Shown: piece by piece, positions 11,720 through 23,311 of the stretch
Layout: each line of letters opens with the position of its first letter
Position numbering within the stretch: the first letter of the stretch is position 1
Source of the DNA: Choristocarpus tenellus KU-1152
Lineage: Eukaryota > Phaeophyceae
Direction: 5' to 3'
DNA: 33,232 nucleotides
Assembly: GCA_964200185.2 (NCBI GenBank)
Contig: CAXNAD020000066.1
Coordinates: forward strand, 1 to 33,232
The notes under the pieces: model-generated
Databases searched by the model: none
What the model was told of the DNA's origin: nothing
The model's input: the letters and a program-made list of their open reading frames with translations, nothing else
Program-made: the position numbers and the translations under genes

Positions 11720-12717
11720 GTGGATGCGTATCAGAACAGTGAGAATACCGTCTCCCTGAAATCACAAGGACGATCAGGGCGGCCGTTGGACTTTACACCA
11801 ATGCAAAAAGTGAAGATCCGGAAAATCAAGGCCAGTAATCGCACACTGACTATCAACCAACTTTCCGCCAAGCTCACCGAAGCAGGCCTCACAGTCGGTG
11901 GCTCAAAGCTTCATTGCTGGCTTGAAGCCATAGGGGCAACAAGGGTTCAGCGGCGCATCACCCCTAACCTTTCATTTTCTCACAAGAAGAACAGGGTGGA
12001 CATCATCCTCAACCAGATCTCCCACAACCACAAAACCTACAGGACTGGCCTCAACACCATTCACACCGACGAGGCGTGTTTCTACCTCATCCACAAACCA
12101 TCCACAAACCATCCACAAACAAGAGATGGTGCGCATGTTTCTGGGGGAGGAAAGGTGGGCTCGATGAAGGTGCAACATAAAGAGTCATATTCTCAAAGTG
12201 ATGGTCATCTCCTCCATTTCGCACCCGGATCATTCTCATGATTTCAATGGCAAGATCGGGATATGGTAGGTTTGCGTCATCAAGGAGGCACAACAGACTA
12301 CAGCACAGAACATGAAGGGTGAGGAGTACGAGGTCAAAGTCACCGTCAATGCCGAGTGGTACCTGGAGTGGTACATGGAGTGGTGGTACCTGGAGTGGTA
12401 CATGGAGTGGTGGTACCTGGAGTGGTACATGGAGTGGTACAAAAGTGGTACATGGAGTGGTACAAAAGTGGTATATGGAGTGGTACAAAAGTGGTACATG
12501 GAGCAGGTGTTTTGTCAGTGATCAAGGAAAAATTGCCGTGGCTGGAATCGGGAGGGGCGTCAATTCAGCAGGACAGTACGACTCCTCATATGGGCAAGGG
12601 CACGGTGTAGAAGCTGGATGCTGTAGGGTGGACGAGGAATGGAACATTAAGCTCATGACCAGCCAACACGGTCACCAGATCTCAATGTCAATGATTTGGG
12701 GCTTTCTGCATCTTTGA
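11720..12717 (+). pseudogene. Mariner-type (DD39D-like) transposase, broken into several frames
   Basis: This would be a DDE/D transposase of the plant mariner group. The first frame (11720 to about 12180) carries an N-terminal helix-turn-helix region ending with LHCWLEAIGA and then HTDEACFYL, with the first catalytic Asp at 12068-12070. The second frame (about 12183-12350) carries SHILKVMVISS, DFNGKIGIW, then a TAG stop and MKGEEYEVKVTV. A minisatellite follows. The third frame holds VIKEKLPWLESG and IQQDSTTPHM, with the second Asp at 12572-12574. A fourth segment holds SPDLNVNDLG, with the third Asp at 12693-12695. The second-to-third spacing of about 40 residues fits DD39D. All three acidic residues survive, but frameshifts, a stop and the repeat insertion make it non-functional. 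Confidence 0.85.
12355..12503. repeat. Minisatellite inside the mariner transposase
   Basis: Tandem copies of a GAGTGGTACATG-type core, first as 27-base units (GGTACCTGGAGTGGTACATG plus AGTGGTG) and then as about 23-base units containing ACAAAAGTGGTACATGGAGT. It gives spurious open frames on both strands (WSGTWSG and YHSRYHHSM types). It lies between the second and third catalytic blocks of the transposase, where a related element would have ordinary coding sequence. Confidence 0.9.
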
Positions 12718-12777
12718 AGAGCAGGGTTTAGGCGGAGTGTTGGATCCGTTGATGAACCTATAGAGGGGGTTTCAAGT

Positions 12778-12996
12778 ATGTTTCATGTGTATGATGCAGA
12801 CACACTCAACAGGGTCTGGCAGAGTCTGTTTAAGAGGTACAATCAGGTGTTAAGGGCTCTGGGGGGGGACTATTTCAAGGTAGAGCACACCGGGACAATA
12901 AAAAGGCAGCAGGAGGGCGGGTTGGCTAGATCAGTCGAAGTAGACCAAGTGGCCTCCATGGTGACCCTGGATTGGTGGGTTGACGGTGTCAAATAA
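12778..12996 (+). pseudogene. C-terminal tail of mariner-like transposase, element 1
   Basis: The short frame has YDADTLNRVWQSLFKRYNQV followed by LRALGGDYFK. It matches the tail of the second mariner-like element at 20191-20300 (ALERVWQNLFTIYSEV, LGSKGDN). This kind of segment follows the third catalytic Asp in plant mariner transposases. It therefore belongs to the broken transposase upstream, not to a separate gene. Confidence 0.75.
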
Positions 12997-13121
12997 AGGC
13001 GAGATATAGTTTTTAAATATAAACTATCCAAAGGAATCTAACACAAAGGTCCGTTTTGTAATCGGAGGTCATCCCGAAGAGCTACAACTTAATGGCCCAG
13101 AATTATGGGGCAGAGGGAGTA

Positions 13122-16100
13122 TTATTTTATCCTCTTGTATAGAGAGTTGCGAGAGGGGTCTAGCCATTGCTTGATTTTGCAACCTCTGATTTCGTTAACT
13201 ATAGAGATACCACCGACCACCAGTACAGTAGATTGCATCACACATTGCCTCAGTGGTACAGTGATACTTAAATCTTTGATAAAGTTCATTTAGGAAACAC
13301 TGCACAATGGTGAGCATTTTCCAGTGCCCAGAGGTCGAAAAATGAAAATATTGTAGCCTGCTGTATATAATAGTGTTTGTTGCATTTGCTAGGAACTACT
13401 CCAGTTTTTTACAGTGTGGGCAGGGCTGTGAAGTTTTAGTCTACAGGGGGTGTAATTTCAGCAAAGGATATGTAGTGGTACCTACAGGCTGGAGGTTACC
13501 AATGCCCCTTACTTCAACTTAGTACAAAACCAAAAAAGACATAATATCATTTGTTGCTAATTGTTCAATATATTGCGTAATATGGAACAATGTGTATGAG
13601 ATGGTAGTCTCAGCTACGTGGAGAAACAAGAGGCGTGCAATAACAAGATACAAGTAACATGCCTCTACCTCAAGACCATCAGACCCTCAAGGCTCAGCCT
13701 AGCCTACCTCCTACATCTCCCACCCTGCTTAAGGTCAAACGCAGGGAGATTTAGCAATGTCAAAGTTGAAGGTCATTGCAGTGCATGTATGCAACAGTCA
13801 TTACTCAAGCACCTCTTGTCACATTTTTCTCTCCTTGTTTGATTTGCAGACATGATTTCCATGTATGATGCATTGTTGGTCAGAGATATTGTGCAGATGT
13901 TATTACTGCAAAGGAAGTAACATTGAATAGCTCAGACATGGGGACAAAAACAAAACGAAAGTTAGGAGAAGTGTCATGGATGGAACCTATTTTGGATTAA
14001 CACTGATGTGACAGACTGTACACAAATGTGTGTGTTACATACACAAGTGATATGGTGTGGGTCAGACAAATGCAAACTTGTTGTGACCCAGACATGATCC
14101 ACAAAGTCAACCAGGGAATTCAGGGATCATGTTCTGTTCTGACAGATCGCATCCAATATATAGCTTTGTAGTGAGGGAGAGGTTGCTTTCAGGATCTCAA
14201 CCGTTGCTCAGCCTGCCCTAAGGACCCCTCTCATTTTTCTTTGAACCTCATCTCTAGTGGTTCTAATCACCCCATATCGCCCAGAACTCGACCACTTTCA
14301 CAGTGTGTACTCATGAAGATTTGTTTTGGGTGCTCGTCAGAGATGGCGTGGTCATGCCAAAATGGCAGACACAAAGAAAGCACAACCAACTTTTAAGGTT
14401 GTTGACCCAAAGTCAGAAATATATCAAGACTCGGAGAAAGAAAGCATCACCATGGAGGTGCAGATTCAGAGGTAGAATCACCCAATGCCCCAACTCTAAT
14501 GGATCCTGAGCCCCAATATAAAGGTGAACAAGAAGGGGCGGCACTGGAAAGGCTTACGGGTGACACTCCACGTAACCCTGAACAGATCTGCTATCAAGAG
14601 TTGACTGGAAATGAATAGTACAAGAAGGACGAGCGGTTTGGTATCAATCACACCATCACCATCTCCATTCAAGTGTGAGCAGTTAGTCTAGTTAGTTTGC
14701 CAGAGTCTAATGCAGTTCAGGAGTGAGGAGAGTGTGGAGGCCAGTCTCACTGGCGTATCCTTTTCAAGGAAGATCCAAGGAAGAGCCAGCACCAGACAGA
14801 TGAACTAGTATATTGACCCACCCTTCCCCAACCACATTCCCAGTGGCTATTTACTTCTTCACAAAGCTTTCTCACAAGGATTTACACCCTTGAGTTATGG
14901 AGCATAGGACTTGTTCCCTGCTTCCTTTGCCATATTTCAAAAATAAGTCATGCCTTTTCTTGCCCATAAATGTACCTCACAGCAACCACAAACAACTGTT
15001 GCGGCTATTGCAGGGTGTGTCACACTGGCAGAATTGCAGGAGGGGAGAATGGGGAATGCAAAAATCTAGGGGAGCCATCCTGATTCTATTTCCTCGTAGT
15101 AGGGGGAAAGATGTGGTAACAAGGGACTTGTTTTCAAGATCAGAAACCACCAAAGAAACTACAAAACTTAGGATGCAACTTCATTAGTATACACAGTAAA
15201 TCATCAATACTACCACCACAAATAAGACATGTAACAAGTATTGCGTCTGTCATCACTCCTTCTGCTTGAACCCTTTTGGAGGTGGGAAAAGACTACTTTC
15301 AGATCAAATTGTATTGTTCCACTGGTCATATTGCTAACACAAAACCATCACACAAAATAAAACCACATATTACATCCTGCACATTTCATCTTTCCACACA
15401 AGGATCCCTAGGGATGTGGGTGATCACCATATTTCAAACAATAAAGCCGGTATGGGCACTGACATACTGGTGATTTTCTTTCAATACATACTGACCCCAC
15501 CCTACAATCTCCAAGGGACGACTTTGTGATATATAGCAGGGACTCTACATCTAAAATTGTTCATGACTTGGTTCAATGTCAACTACACCTTGGGGGGGCG
15601 TGTCAATTCCTGTGCAAGCAGTAGCCATACCTAATTTGGGAGTGGATAAACTTGTGTTAGACATGGCATCATGAGAGCATCTGAGGTGATGCTGGATGAG
15701 GACAAAGAAATATAACTCAAGGGAAATTTTTTAAGGTTTTTTCAAAGATGGCATTCATGAATACACAACTGAAAATACCTGGGCAGGAAGAGCTACAGTG
15801 CTAGACACTGTGACCAACGTCTTATATTTTCCTTATCAAACCCTGAATTGAAAAGAGGCTACTGCTACACCACAACATCAGTAAAATTTCCTGTATAACC
15901 ATGTGCAAGTCCAGTGAATTGACCACTTCATAATACAGCACCAAACATACGCACCACTATTTGACTATGTGTATGCAGCATGGAAAAGAGGTCTCCTTAG
16001 TGATGGGGAGCCCCGCCAGAGACTTAACTTTTTCAGGGCTTTTCACGGTTGTTACACCAACAACAATAAAAACAATAATAAAAACACAATTGTTTCACGG

Positions 16101-16834
16101 TTATGGATACAGATGTAGAAAATGTCTAAGGTTGTCGATAGCACACACCTACTATCAGAAACCTGCAACAAAGTGTTGACAACCATGGAGATATTGAAAA
16201 ACTGTGCACAGTCATCATAACTGACTGCATCAATGGTACGATGGTGGCCATGGGTTCTATTTACCCTACTTCTACTTCTGATACAATTACCATACCGTCC
16301 AGATAGTATTCAGTGTAATGACAATACTGTCCTGTTCCTCAAGTAAACACAACCATATCAAAGGTTAGGGTTAAAGGTATAGCAAAGGTTAAAGGTATAG
16401 CAAATATAGCAACTGTTATTTTTATGTGGTGAATTCTCAATCTTCAATGTTCAGCTTGTCACCCTAGTACCATTGTAGCATAAATTATGAATGAATCACT
16501 ATCAATATACCTGATACATATAAACATCAAGATGATTCATTCATTAGAAAATTAAAATATACAAGAAAGCTCTAATTTTGGAGAGAGCTAAAAAGTAAAT
16601 AAGAAGAATATTTGATTACCAACCCCTTCACCATTATCTAACTGTTAAGATTATGTTACTCAACTGTTGAAGGGTCATGCTTTCATCAATGTTGACCTAG
16701 GGGAAAGTTGGTACAACTGTGACCGAACAGTTTGAATCCAAATTGCAACTGTACTGTCAAGTCAAAACAACCTGAATAATAGTGTCCAAAACAAAACTCC
16801 AGCCGTAGACCGGAACATACCATGAGGCCGTAAG
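13122..16834. other. Non-coding stretch, nothing recognised
   Basis: About 3.7 kb of sequence without a supported gene. Short frames occur, the densest around 14300-15190. One run there from ATG 14362 (MADTKKAQPTFKVVDPKS) could be a decayed mobile-element coding region, but I match it to no family. Confidence 0.4.
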
Positions 16835-16930
16835 AAAATAAACATAAGAAATTAAACATAAGACAATAAACATAAGACAACAAACATAAGACAATAAACA
16901 TAAGACAACAAACATAAGACAATAAACATA
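16835..16930. repeat. 14-bp minisatellite
   Basis: Five to six tandem units of ACATAAGACAATAA, alternating between ACAATAA and ACAACAA ends. The complementary strand gives spurious hydrophobic frames (YCLMFVVLCLLSYV types). Confidence 0.9.
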
Positions 16931-17230
16931 ACTGTACAGTACCAAGTCAACGTAAGCAACAGGAACCCACAGTTGTATTTTATGGATGTGGAAAATTCAG
17001 CTATTCTTATCAATATGTACAGAGTTTCTTCCGATTTATGTTGAAATGTTTCAAACAATTGAAAAATGAACCCTGTCTAATCAAAGTCAGTGCTTCATCC
17101 ATAGAAACAAAAACAAGGGTGAATTTCAAAAGATTGAAAAATTGTATTTAAACTGTCTTTAAATGCAAAACCAAAACAGAGCACCTCTCATTATTTACTT
17201 TGACTCTTACCTGACCGTAATTTTCTTGTG

Positions 17231-17417
17231 TTCTTCCATGTTTCCACTCTAATCTAGTAGTGTCCTTCCTTGAGTACTTGAAAGGCATGTTGATGTTGGT
17301 TCATTGGGCAGTCCCTGTAATGAACTCATTCATCTCTTGTTTGTGCTATTAGATGAGAATTTTATTTTTCTTGAGAAGCAGTTCATACTTTGAGGTACAA
17401 GAGAAAACACATACCAA
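17231..17417. repeat. Dispersed 187-bp repeat, copy 1
   Basis: Begins TTCTTCCATGTTTCCACTCT and ends GAGAAAACACATACCAA. It recurs in the same orientation at 32493-32678 at roughly 90 percent identity, and similarity stops abruptly at both ends. I see no terminal inverted repeats, target duplication or coding potential, so the type of element is unknown. Confidence 0.85.
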
Positions 17418-17901
17418 AACCAAAACCAACTGTCAAAATTCCCTCCACAACCATTTTTACCACAGCAAAGACAAGGACAGTAGCTAGAACCATGTTAACA
17501 TATTTCATGGCTACATAGAGTGTTGATACCTTTTAACTATTCTGCTTTATCTTCAGAAAACAACCAAAAAGTGAAAGTAGTATCATATAGGGCCCTGATA
17601 TTGACCTATTCCTTTCAAAATTTCACAAATACTCGAGTATATTTTTTTTACAAGAATCAAATCAACTTTTTTGGAACACTGTAACTTTTCTGCTTCTGTT
17701 GCATTAGCAGAGGAAGTGCCAACAGGTATGGTCATAGGATGTTTATGTGTATTCTTTCTCCCATAGAGGACCAAATACATCATTTCAAGTGTTGGGGGAA
17801 CACTATGACTGCGATTGGAACCAATGACAGCACAAATTAATGTGTACATAAGATCATTGATACATATATGTGTATGTTTGAGTGCGGTGTTACTTATAAC
17901 A

Positions 17902-18172
17902 TCACTAATCATACTAATCACACTAATCACACTAATCATACTAATCACACTAATCATACTAATCATACTAATCACACTAATCACGCTAATCACACTAATC
18001 ATACTAATCACACTAATCATACTAATCACACTAATCATACTAATCACACTAATCACACTAATCACACTAATCATACTAATCACACTAATCACACTACACT
18101 TATCACACTAAGCTTATCACACTAACCACACTACTACACTTATCACACTTATCACACTAATCACACTAATCA
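17902..18172. repeat. 9-bp minisatellite (CACACTAAT / CATACTAAT)
   Basis: About 30 units of a 9-base motif. CACACTAAT and CATACTAAT variants are interspersed, and the 3' end decays into ACACTTATC variants. Because the unit is a multiple of three, it gives long spurious frames on both strands (NHTNHT, LITLII and ISVISM types). None is a credible gene. Confidence 0.95.
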
Positions 18173-18785
18173 AACCGATCACCCGAAATAACCCGAAAAT
18201 CTGTCCATTTGGCCTCAACATCCTCAGCCCTAAGATTTTTCGCTATGATGTTACCCTGTTTCCTCCCCAACCATACACATGAAACTGACCAATGATAACT
18301 AATTTTTCCAACAATTTGCACCCGAAAAGACCACCAAGATGCAGGCCCTACAGCATTAATCTTGGACAGGGAAACTCGACACGTCATCCATCAAGTATGA
18401 ATGTCTACTTCACTCATAGAACAATAGAACTGAAACAAACTCATTTTGTAAAAAAATCTAAATTAACATGAACCATATATTTTTTGGTAAAATCTTCAAT
18501 TTTAAAAGTTATCGATTCATGACCACTACTGTTTACGGAAAACTTTTGTTCACACTAGGACGATGAAAATATTCACCTTGCATAGATATCCAATCTGCCC
18601 ATTGGCAAGCATTAGTAACAATAATTGTGGAAGGCAAACAATCAAAGACTACCTTCTTTTCATCACACGAGACAGGAAATGACTCTCAGAGGTTAACATT
18701 TGGAGTATAAAATGCATTGTGTATCATTTGACCCTGCATTTCTGAAAGATTTTCTACAAATGAACCGAGCTTTTTGTTATTTGTA
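18173..18785. other. Non-coding stretch, nothing recognised
   Basis: About 600 bases between the 9-bp minisatellite and the TA that abuts the second mariner-like element. No gene or repeat is supported here. Confidence 0.5.
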
Positions 18786-18787
18786 TA

Positions 18788-20545
18788 CTTCCTACGTTCG
18801 GAATTAAATGTAACATAACTCTTGCAACCTCCATCCTCACCTGGAAATGGCCCACATGATAAACCCTCTGGACAAGGTTTAGTTCTCATACACATTAGGA
18901 AGCAGCCAAAGTTGATCATGGGCTGTCTTGACTGTGGAGGATCACCAGTGCAAAGTTGACCAAGTCACATTTGATGGGATTCAAAAACCTCATGGAACTG
19001 TCAAACCAGGTGTTTATTGGGATGTCTAGGATGAAGGCCCCCCTTCATTTGAGCAGCTCGCCCGTCATCACCCATTGGTCCCAATTCTTCAATACAGAAG
19101 TTTGTCCAGAGTCCAGAGTCTCAAACATCCCAACGAAGAACAGTGTCGTGAGGTGATGCCTTGAGGTGAGAGAGAGCAAGACTCAGATGCCATGGGGGAA
19201 GGAAGGCGTCAGCCATCACAGAGGACTTCTAGAATTTCCCAAATCACCACGTTCTGTCATGTGAAGGAGTATGACAGCCAGATCACACAAGGGTGAATGC
19301 ATGGACCTTGTACAACATCACAATAGGCAATGTGGCTGCTGTACAAGTATCCTGGACCCTTGGGATGTCCCATCTGTACAACAAATGTCCTTTCACAAAT
19401 GGGCAGTCAACACTGGGGTCCCCCTTGCCTCATTGTGGGATCTGTACAGGCACAAGAAGGTGAAGGTCAAGTAGTGGATCAAGCCAGTCCTCTCAGACCA
19501 CCAGAAAGTCAACAGGGTGGGTTTTCTCATCAGCCGCATGCACAGGAGGAGGGCAAGTGGGGTATTAGTGGATGATCTATGTGACTGGGTGAATGTGGAT
19601 GAAAAGTGGTTTTACATCCTCAAAGATGGGCAAGGTGTATGTACCTGCACCCCACTGAGGACCCCCCCCAAACACCCATGGGGATACCCATGGGGACACC
19701 ATGGGGACAGACTAAACATTACATTACGAAAGTGATGTTCCTTGCAGCTGTGGCCCACCATAGGAAGCTAGCTCTCCAACAGGGTGTGGTTCAATGAAAA
19801 AAATGGGATCTGGCCAATCGTGAACACTAAGGTCACCCATAGCTCCAGCTAAAACCATCTCAAGGGCACCAAGGTGCTTGTGACAGCCATGGGGGACAGG
19901 GAGAGGCATAAGAAACTCAAGATCGAGCATGTCATCCCACCAATCAAGGCCCACATGCTTAGGGCGGAAGGACATACCATCCTCATCCAGTAGGGCAGGA
20001 CAAAGCCACACACTAATGGGGGGTATCATGGATGCAATTGAGGAGGCGGCAGCGGATGACATTGTCATAAGACACCCAGCCAGCCAACTCACTTGACCTC
20101 AACATCAACGACCTGAGATTCTTTTATTCCATCCAGCTACTGAAGGAAGAAATGGGGGTGACCAACACAGAGGAGCTGGTGGAGGCCACAATGAAACTGT
20201 TTGATGTATACCCCTGGGAAGCACTAGAGCGTGTCTGGCAGAATCTCTTCACAATCTACAGTGAAGTACTGGGGTCCAAAGGTGACAACATCTTCAAAAA
20301 TTTCATTTCAGCAAGGAAAATGCTGAGAAGGTGGGAAACCTCCCCCTGAATGCCCCAGTGGATGCAGCGAAATATCATGGTGGAATGGAGTTTTGGAGGG
20401 TTTCAGGGGCAGAATCATAGATAGGCATAGACTGCCCCATTTTGGTTGAGATTTTGATGGCAACTTTTTAGTGTCAGTATACTGAACCCCACAAAATACG
20501 AACATGTGATGAGCGATTACAAAATTTAATTCCAAACAGAGGAAA
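18788..20545 (+). mobile_element. Second, distinct mariner-like element (degraded)
   Basis: The left end begins CTTCCTACGTTCGGAATTAA after TA (18786-18787). The inverted right end reads TTTCCTCTGTTTGGAATTAA and ends at 20545, followed by TG where TA is expected. Termini of the form CTYCCT..GTTYGGAATTA resemble plant Stowaway and mariner ends. The interior encodes a plant-mariner-type transposase unrelated in detail to the one at 11720. The same 5' end recurs at 33069-33232. The right boundary is less certain because the terminal repeats match over only about 20-25 bases. Confidence 0.82.
19271..20349 (+). pseudogene. Mariner-type transposase, degraded, element 2
   Basis: The early part (about 19390-19560, across two frames) carries WAVNTGVPLASLWDLYRHKK and a KPVLSDHQKVNRVGF segment, the helix-turn-helix linker usual for plant mariner transposases. 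WVNVDEKWFYI follows, with the first catalytic Asp at 19598-19600, and then KVMFLAAVAHHRKL at about 19730. Where IQQDN is expected (about 19990) the sequence reads LIQ, stop, GRTKPH, so the second Asp is lost. SLDLNINDLRFFYSIQ follows, with the third Asp at 20110-20112, and then the tail ALERVWQNLFTIYSEV in an open frame to 20349. Stops and frameshifts throughout make it inactive. Confidence 0.8.
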
Positions 20546-21876
20546 TGTCTTAGATAAACATTTATTATTTAGCCTCCCCAATGTGGATAATCTGACCATC
20601 TAAAATTGAACACAACAGTGTTTTCAACCACGTAATAGCAATCTGTCGGGATTACAAGTTACAATAAAGCTGACCAAGTCTCAATCTAGTTCAAAATAAA
20701 TTGACTACTTGGGACATGATACAAGCCTGAAAGAAACAGGCATATCAAAAGCTTGAATTCAAGCTATTAATAGTGATACAACCCCCCTAAAAGTGCAAAA
20801 GGTCTAACATCCTTACTAGGTTAAACAAATTTTGTGAGGAAATAAATTTCAAATTTTGTTACTATTGCAGAAGTTTTACTACAGTTACTACACCAGAACA
20901 AACCAATTATGCTGAAAATTACATTAAAATTACATTAAATTACCACCAAGCGGTAACACATCACACAACATCGGACAAATTGTCCACAACAGATTGCTTT
21001 TGACCTTTGAAAACGATTTCTATCAGTGGTTCTAGTGTTAAACTTTCCTGATCTCAAGAAAGCTCATACATCAATAGCAGTAGTGCAAGATAATGATGGA
21101 AACTTCGAAATCATGAAGTATTACAGTGTCTTAATCTCCCCTTCCTACAGATGATATTTCACCACTAAAAAAAAAGCCTTGCAGTAATCCTCACAATTCA
21201 ACACTGGAGACGATATATGTGGTATGAACATTTCATTCCTATTAGTAATCATTCAGTCTTACGTTGGCTACATCTTATGCAACACATTTCAAACCTCTAG
21301 ACTACACTGACTTCTACATGACTACATGACATGACTACAAGGGGCATGACGCTAATTTAACCGTCATTCGCAAGCCTGTTTGATTACATTACTTTCCCAA
21401 TATAATGTCAACACCTCAATTTAGAGCTGATTCTTAAATATGGGTCTCAACCAGTTATTCTTATCCCCTTCATGTTACATTGAATCCAAGACCCTAGACA
21501 CCACCCCAAAAATAACAAGGTCTACCCATCATACGAGTTATAAGTGGATCATTTGGGGGGAGATTACACAAGTGGCGAATAAGTAAGATCTCTTTGTTAG
21601 TGCTACCAGTGTTTCTCCGCTAATGGACCCAGAGGTACTAGCCAAAGTCCAATGTACACTATATGATCCATACATTTTTTAAGGCTTTGGCAGTCACTGA
21701 AAATACAGTCCTATTTCAAAGGAAAATGTGCATGTCATACTTTTTGCACAGGAGAGAAATAAACTCTTCCTACTGTACTGCTCTTTCCAACCTAGTAACC
21801 TACAGAGAATCCCACGATCAACTAGTTGCCCAAACCAGAACTCAGGGTTTAGTCTTACACACCCTTTGTCACCATC
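20546..21876. other. Non-coding stretch, nothing recognised
   Basis: About 1.3 kb of AT-rich sequence without a supported gene. The last part may be remains of the retroelement whose integrase fragment follows. Confidence 0.4.
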
Positions 21877-22071
21877 AGGTACTGGTCATCTTGCTTTTAG
21901 GCACATGTTTAACCCTGTAAGAGATTTTGGTGGTCAACCTTACATGCAGATGTTGGGAAATGGTGCGAAACTTGTCAATCATGTCGCAGATGGAAAAGAT
22001 CCCAAACTCCTAACCATTACCACAGAACTCGTGTCGTGACATGTCCGTTTCATCGGCTAGGAATTGAGCTG
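21877..22071 (+). pseudogene. Ty3/gypsy-type integrase zinc-binding (HHCC) remnant
   Basis: The fragment starts GTGHLAFRHMF at 21877. After a frame change it continues in the frame from 21919 as RFWWSTLHADVGKWCETCQS and CRRWKRSQ, ending at TAA 22069-22071. The order His, His, FWW, Cys-x2-Cys is the zinc-binding head of retroviral-type integrases (GH-G, RFWWP-M, W-C-xx-C). I see no reverse transcriptase, LTR or intact frame nearby, so this is an old fragment. Confidence 0.62.
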
Positions 22072-23311
22072 TAAAAATTATAGTACATCTTCAACTTCCT
22101 CATTTGTATAAATTGATATTCACAGACTTACTATGAAACATAGCATACTCTCCGATAAGTCAATACCAGACGGCAGCCGAAGCAAATGGCGCCCCCTCTA
22201 ATTAAGCCCACATCTCGGTCAGTCGCCTCCACAATTTAGTTATCCTGCTTTTCATTCCGCCTTCAAAACTCTGTACAGATGGCAGCGTCCTCAACCAGTA
22301 CAACTCCAACCCTTTTCCATAGATAAGGTCAACACTCAGAAGGAGTGCGCATGCAGTAGATGTTCACCCTCACCCCCATTGATTTCCACCACCTCCGTTA
22401 ACCGGTCTTCCTGCATAAACGAGTGCCAAGCAAACGGGCTGGAAGTAGATTTGTGGATACGACCCAAAGATCATGTATCAATATTGTTAGCCTCAACTAT
22501 CAACAGCACACACAGAGAATCCACTTGGCATGGCTGCATTTCACTCACCCTTCCCTCCCACCGGAAGTCCCAGCAGCAAACGCGAGTCCGAGAGGGTACG
22601 ACATACTAAGATCAGCACCTCGGCGCCTCATGCAAGGCGCCATATACCTGATTGTCCCTCACCGTGGCCTGTCTCGCCGTTTTATCTTATCGACAACAAG
22701 CGTTGACAAAATTTTAGACGATTCCCAACTGAAACTCATGTGTGGTTGATGGTTCACTCATTCCCTTCCACGTGGATTATTTCTTTCATTCTCCCTTGGC
22801 TGAGTATATCTTCCCTCCCTCCCCCTCAGTACCCTCCACCATCTAACCTTTCATCAACAGGTCGTACTCATTTTTTAGACCAAACTCATCAGACCTGTTC
22901 CACGCCCTCCCAATCGACCCTGCTGAAGCCATTAAAGCCTAGAACTTGTGCTTATTTGCTTTCTATAAATATCATATAGGCAAGTCAGACTCCTTGTAGT
23001 GGTTCTAGCATATAATAGAGAATAATCTCTTACGTTGAATATGGTGATGTGTACCAAACTCAAAAATAACTCGAACACCACAACACACACACGTTTGATA
23101 TTTTTTGTTTCCATATTACTAGTAGAACTACTCCTTTGGTCCAAGCAAAACAGAGCACAAGGTTTGTTGTCAGTCTCTTTCAATACACCAACTAGCAGTT
23201 CCTGAATTCTCCCTGCGATTTGTGTTGATACCTTCTGTGAAGGTAAAGGAACTGACTGTCCTCGATGGTCAAAATCTTGCTGCAAGCTACTTTTGATTGT
23301 AATTGTGCAAC
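22072..23311. other. Upstream region of CRSH with a possible 5' exon
   Basis: About 1.2 kb without a confirmed gene. The segment 22170-22740 is richer in GC than its surroundings. It contains an ATG at 22530 in a good context (GGCATGGC) that opens a 58-residue frame, MAAFHSPFPPTGSPSSKRES onward, ending at TGA 22704-22706. That peptide is rich in Ser, Pro and Arg and poor in acidic residues, like a plastid transit peptide. It could be a 5' exon of the CRSH gene: a possible donor GGTACGA after 22595 is in phase 0 and would fit an acceptor TTCTTTTCAG before 23411. This is inference only. Confidence 0.35.

Larger units (their letters stand above)
11259..13119 (+). mobile_element. Complete, inactivated mariner-like element with Stowaway-like termini
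   Basis: The element is 1,861 bp and is flanked by a TA target duplication at 11257-11258 and 13120-13121. The left end begins CTCCCTCTGTCCCAT and the right end, read inverted, begins CTCCCTCTGCCCCAT. The inverted repeats cover 11259-11332 and 13049-13119, about 70 bp, and match closely to their inner ends (ATTACAAAACGGAC on both sides). CTCCCTC termini with a TA duplication are typical of plant mariner-like elements and Stowaway MITEs. The interior encodes a decayed plant-type transposase. The good preservation of both ends suggests fairly recent movement, with the coding region decaying afterwards. Confidence 0.92.

Noticed and set aside
12087-12499. Minus-strand frames rich in Tyr-His-Ser repeats
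   Set aside because: They are the reverse reading of the minisatellite inside the mariner transposase.
14362-15187. Possible decayed gene beginning MADTKKAQPTFKVV
   Set aside because: Interrupted by stops and no family match, so not listed as a gene.
16686-17058. Hydrophobic minus-strand frames that look like membrane proteins
   Set aside because: They are generated by the 14-bp minisatellite at 16835-16930.
17583-18125. Long open frames on both strands across the 9-bp array (NHTNHT, LITLII, ISVISM)
   Set aside because: They result purely from a 9-base tandem unit and have no conserved residues or gene context.
17902-18172. CRISPR-like repeat array
   Set aside because: The units are 9 bases and directly contiguous, with no spacers, in a eukaryotic genome.
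22423-22749. A 108-codon frame as a separate gene
   Set aside because: It lacks an ATG at its start and overlaps, in another frame, the more plausible ATG at 22530. No similarity recognised.
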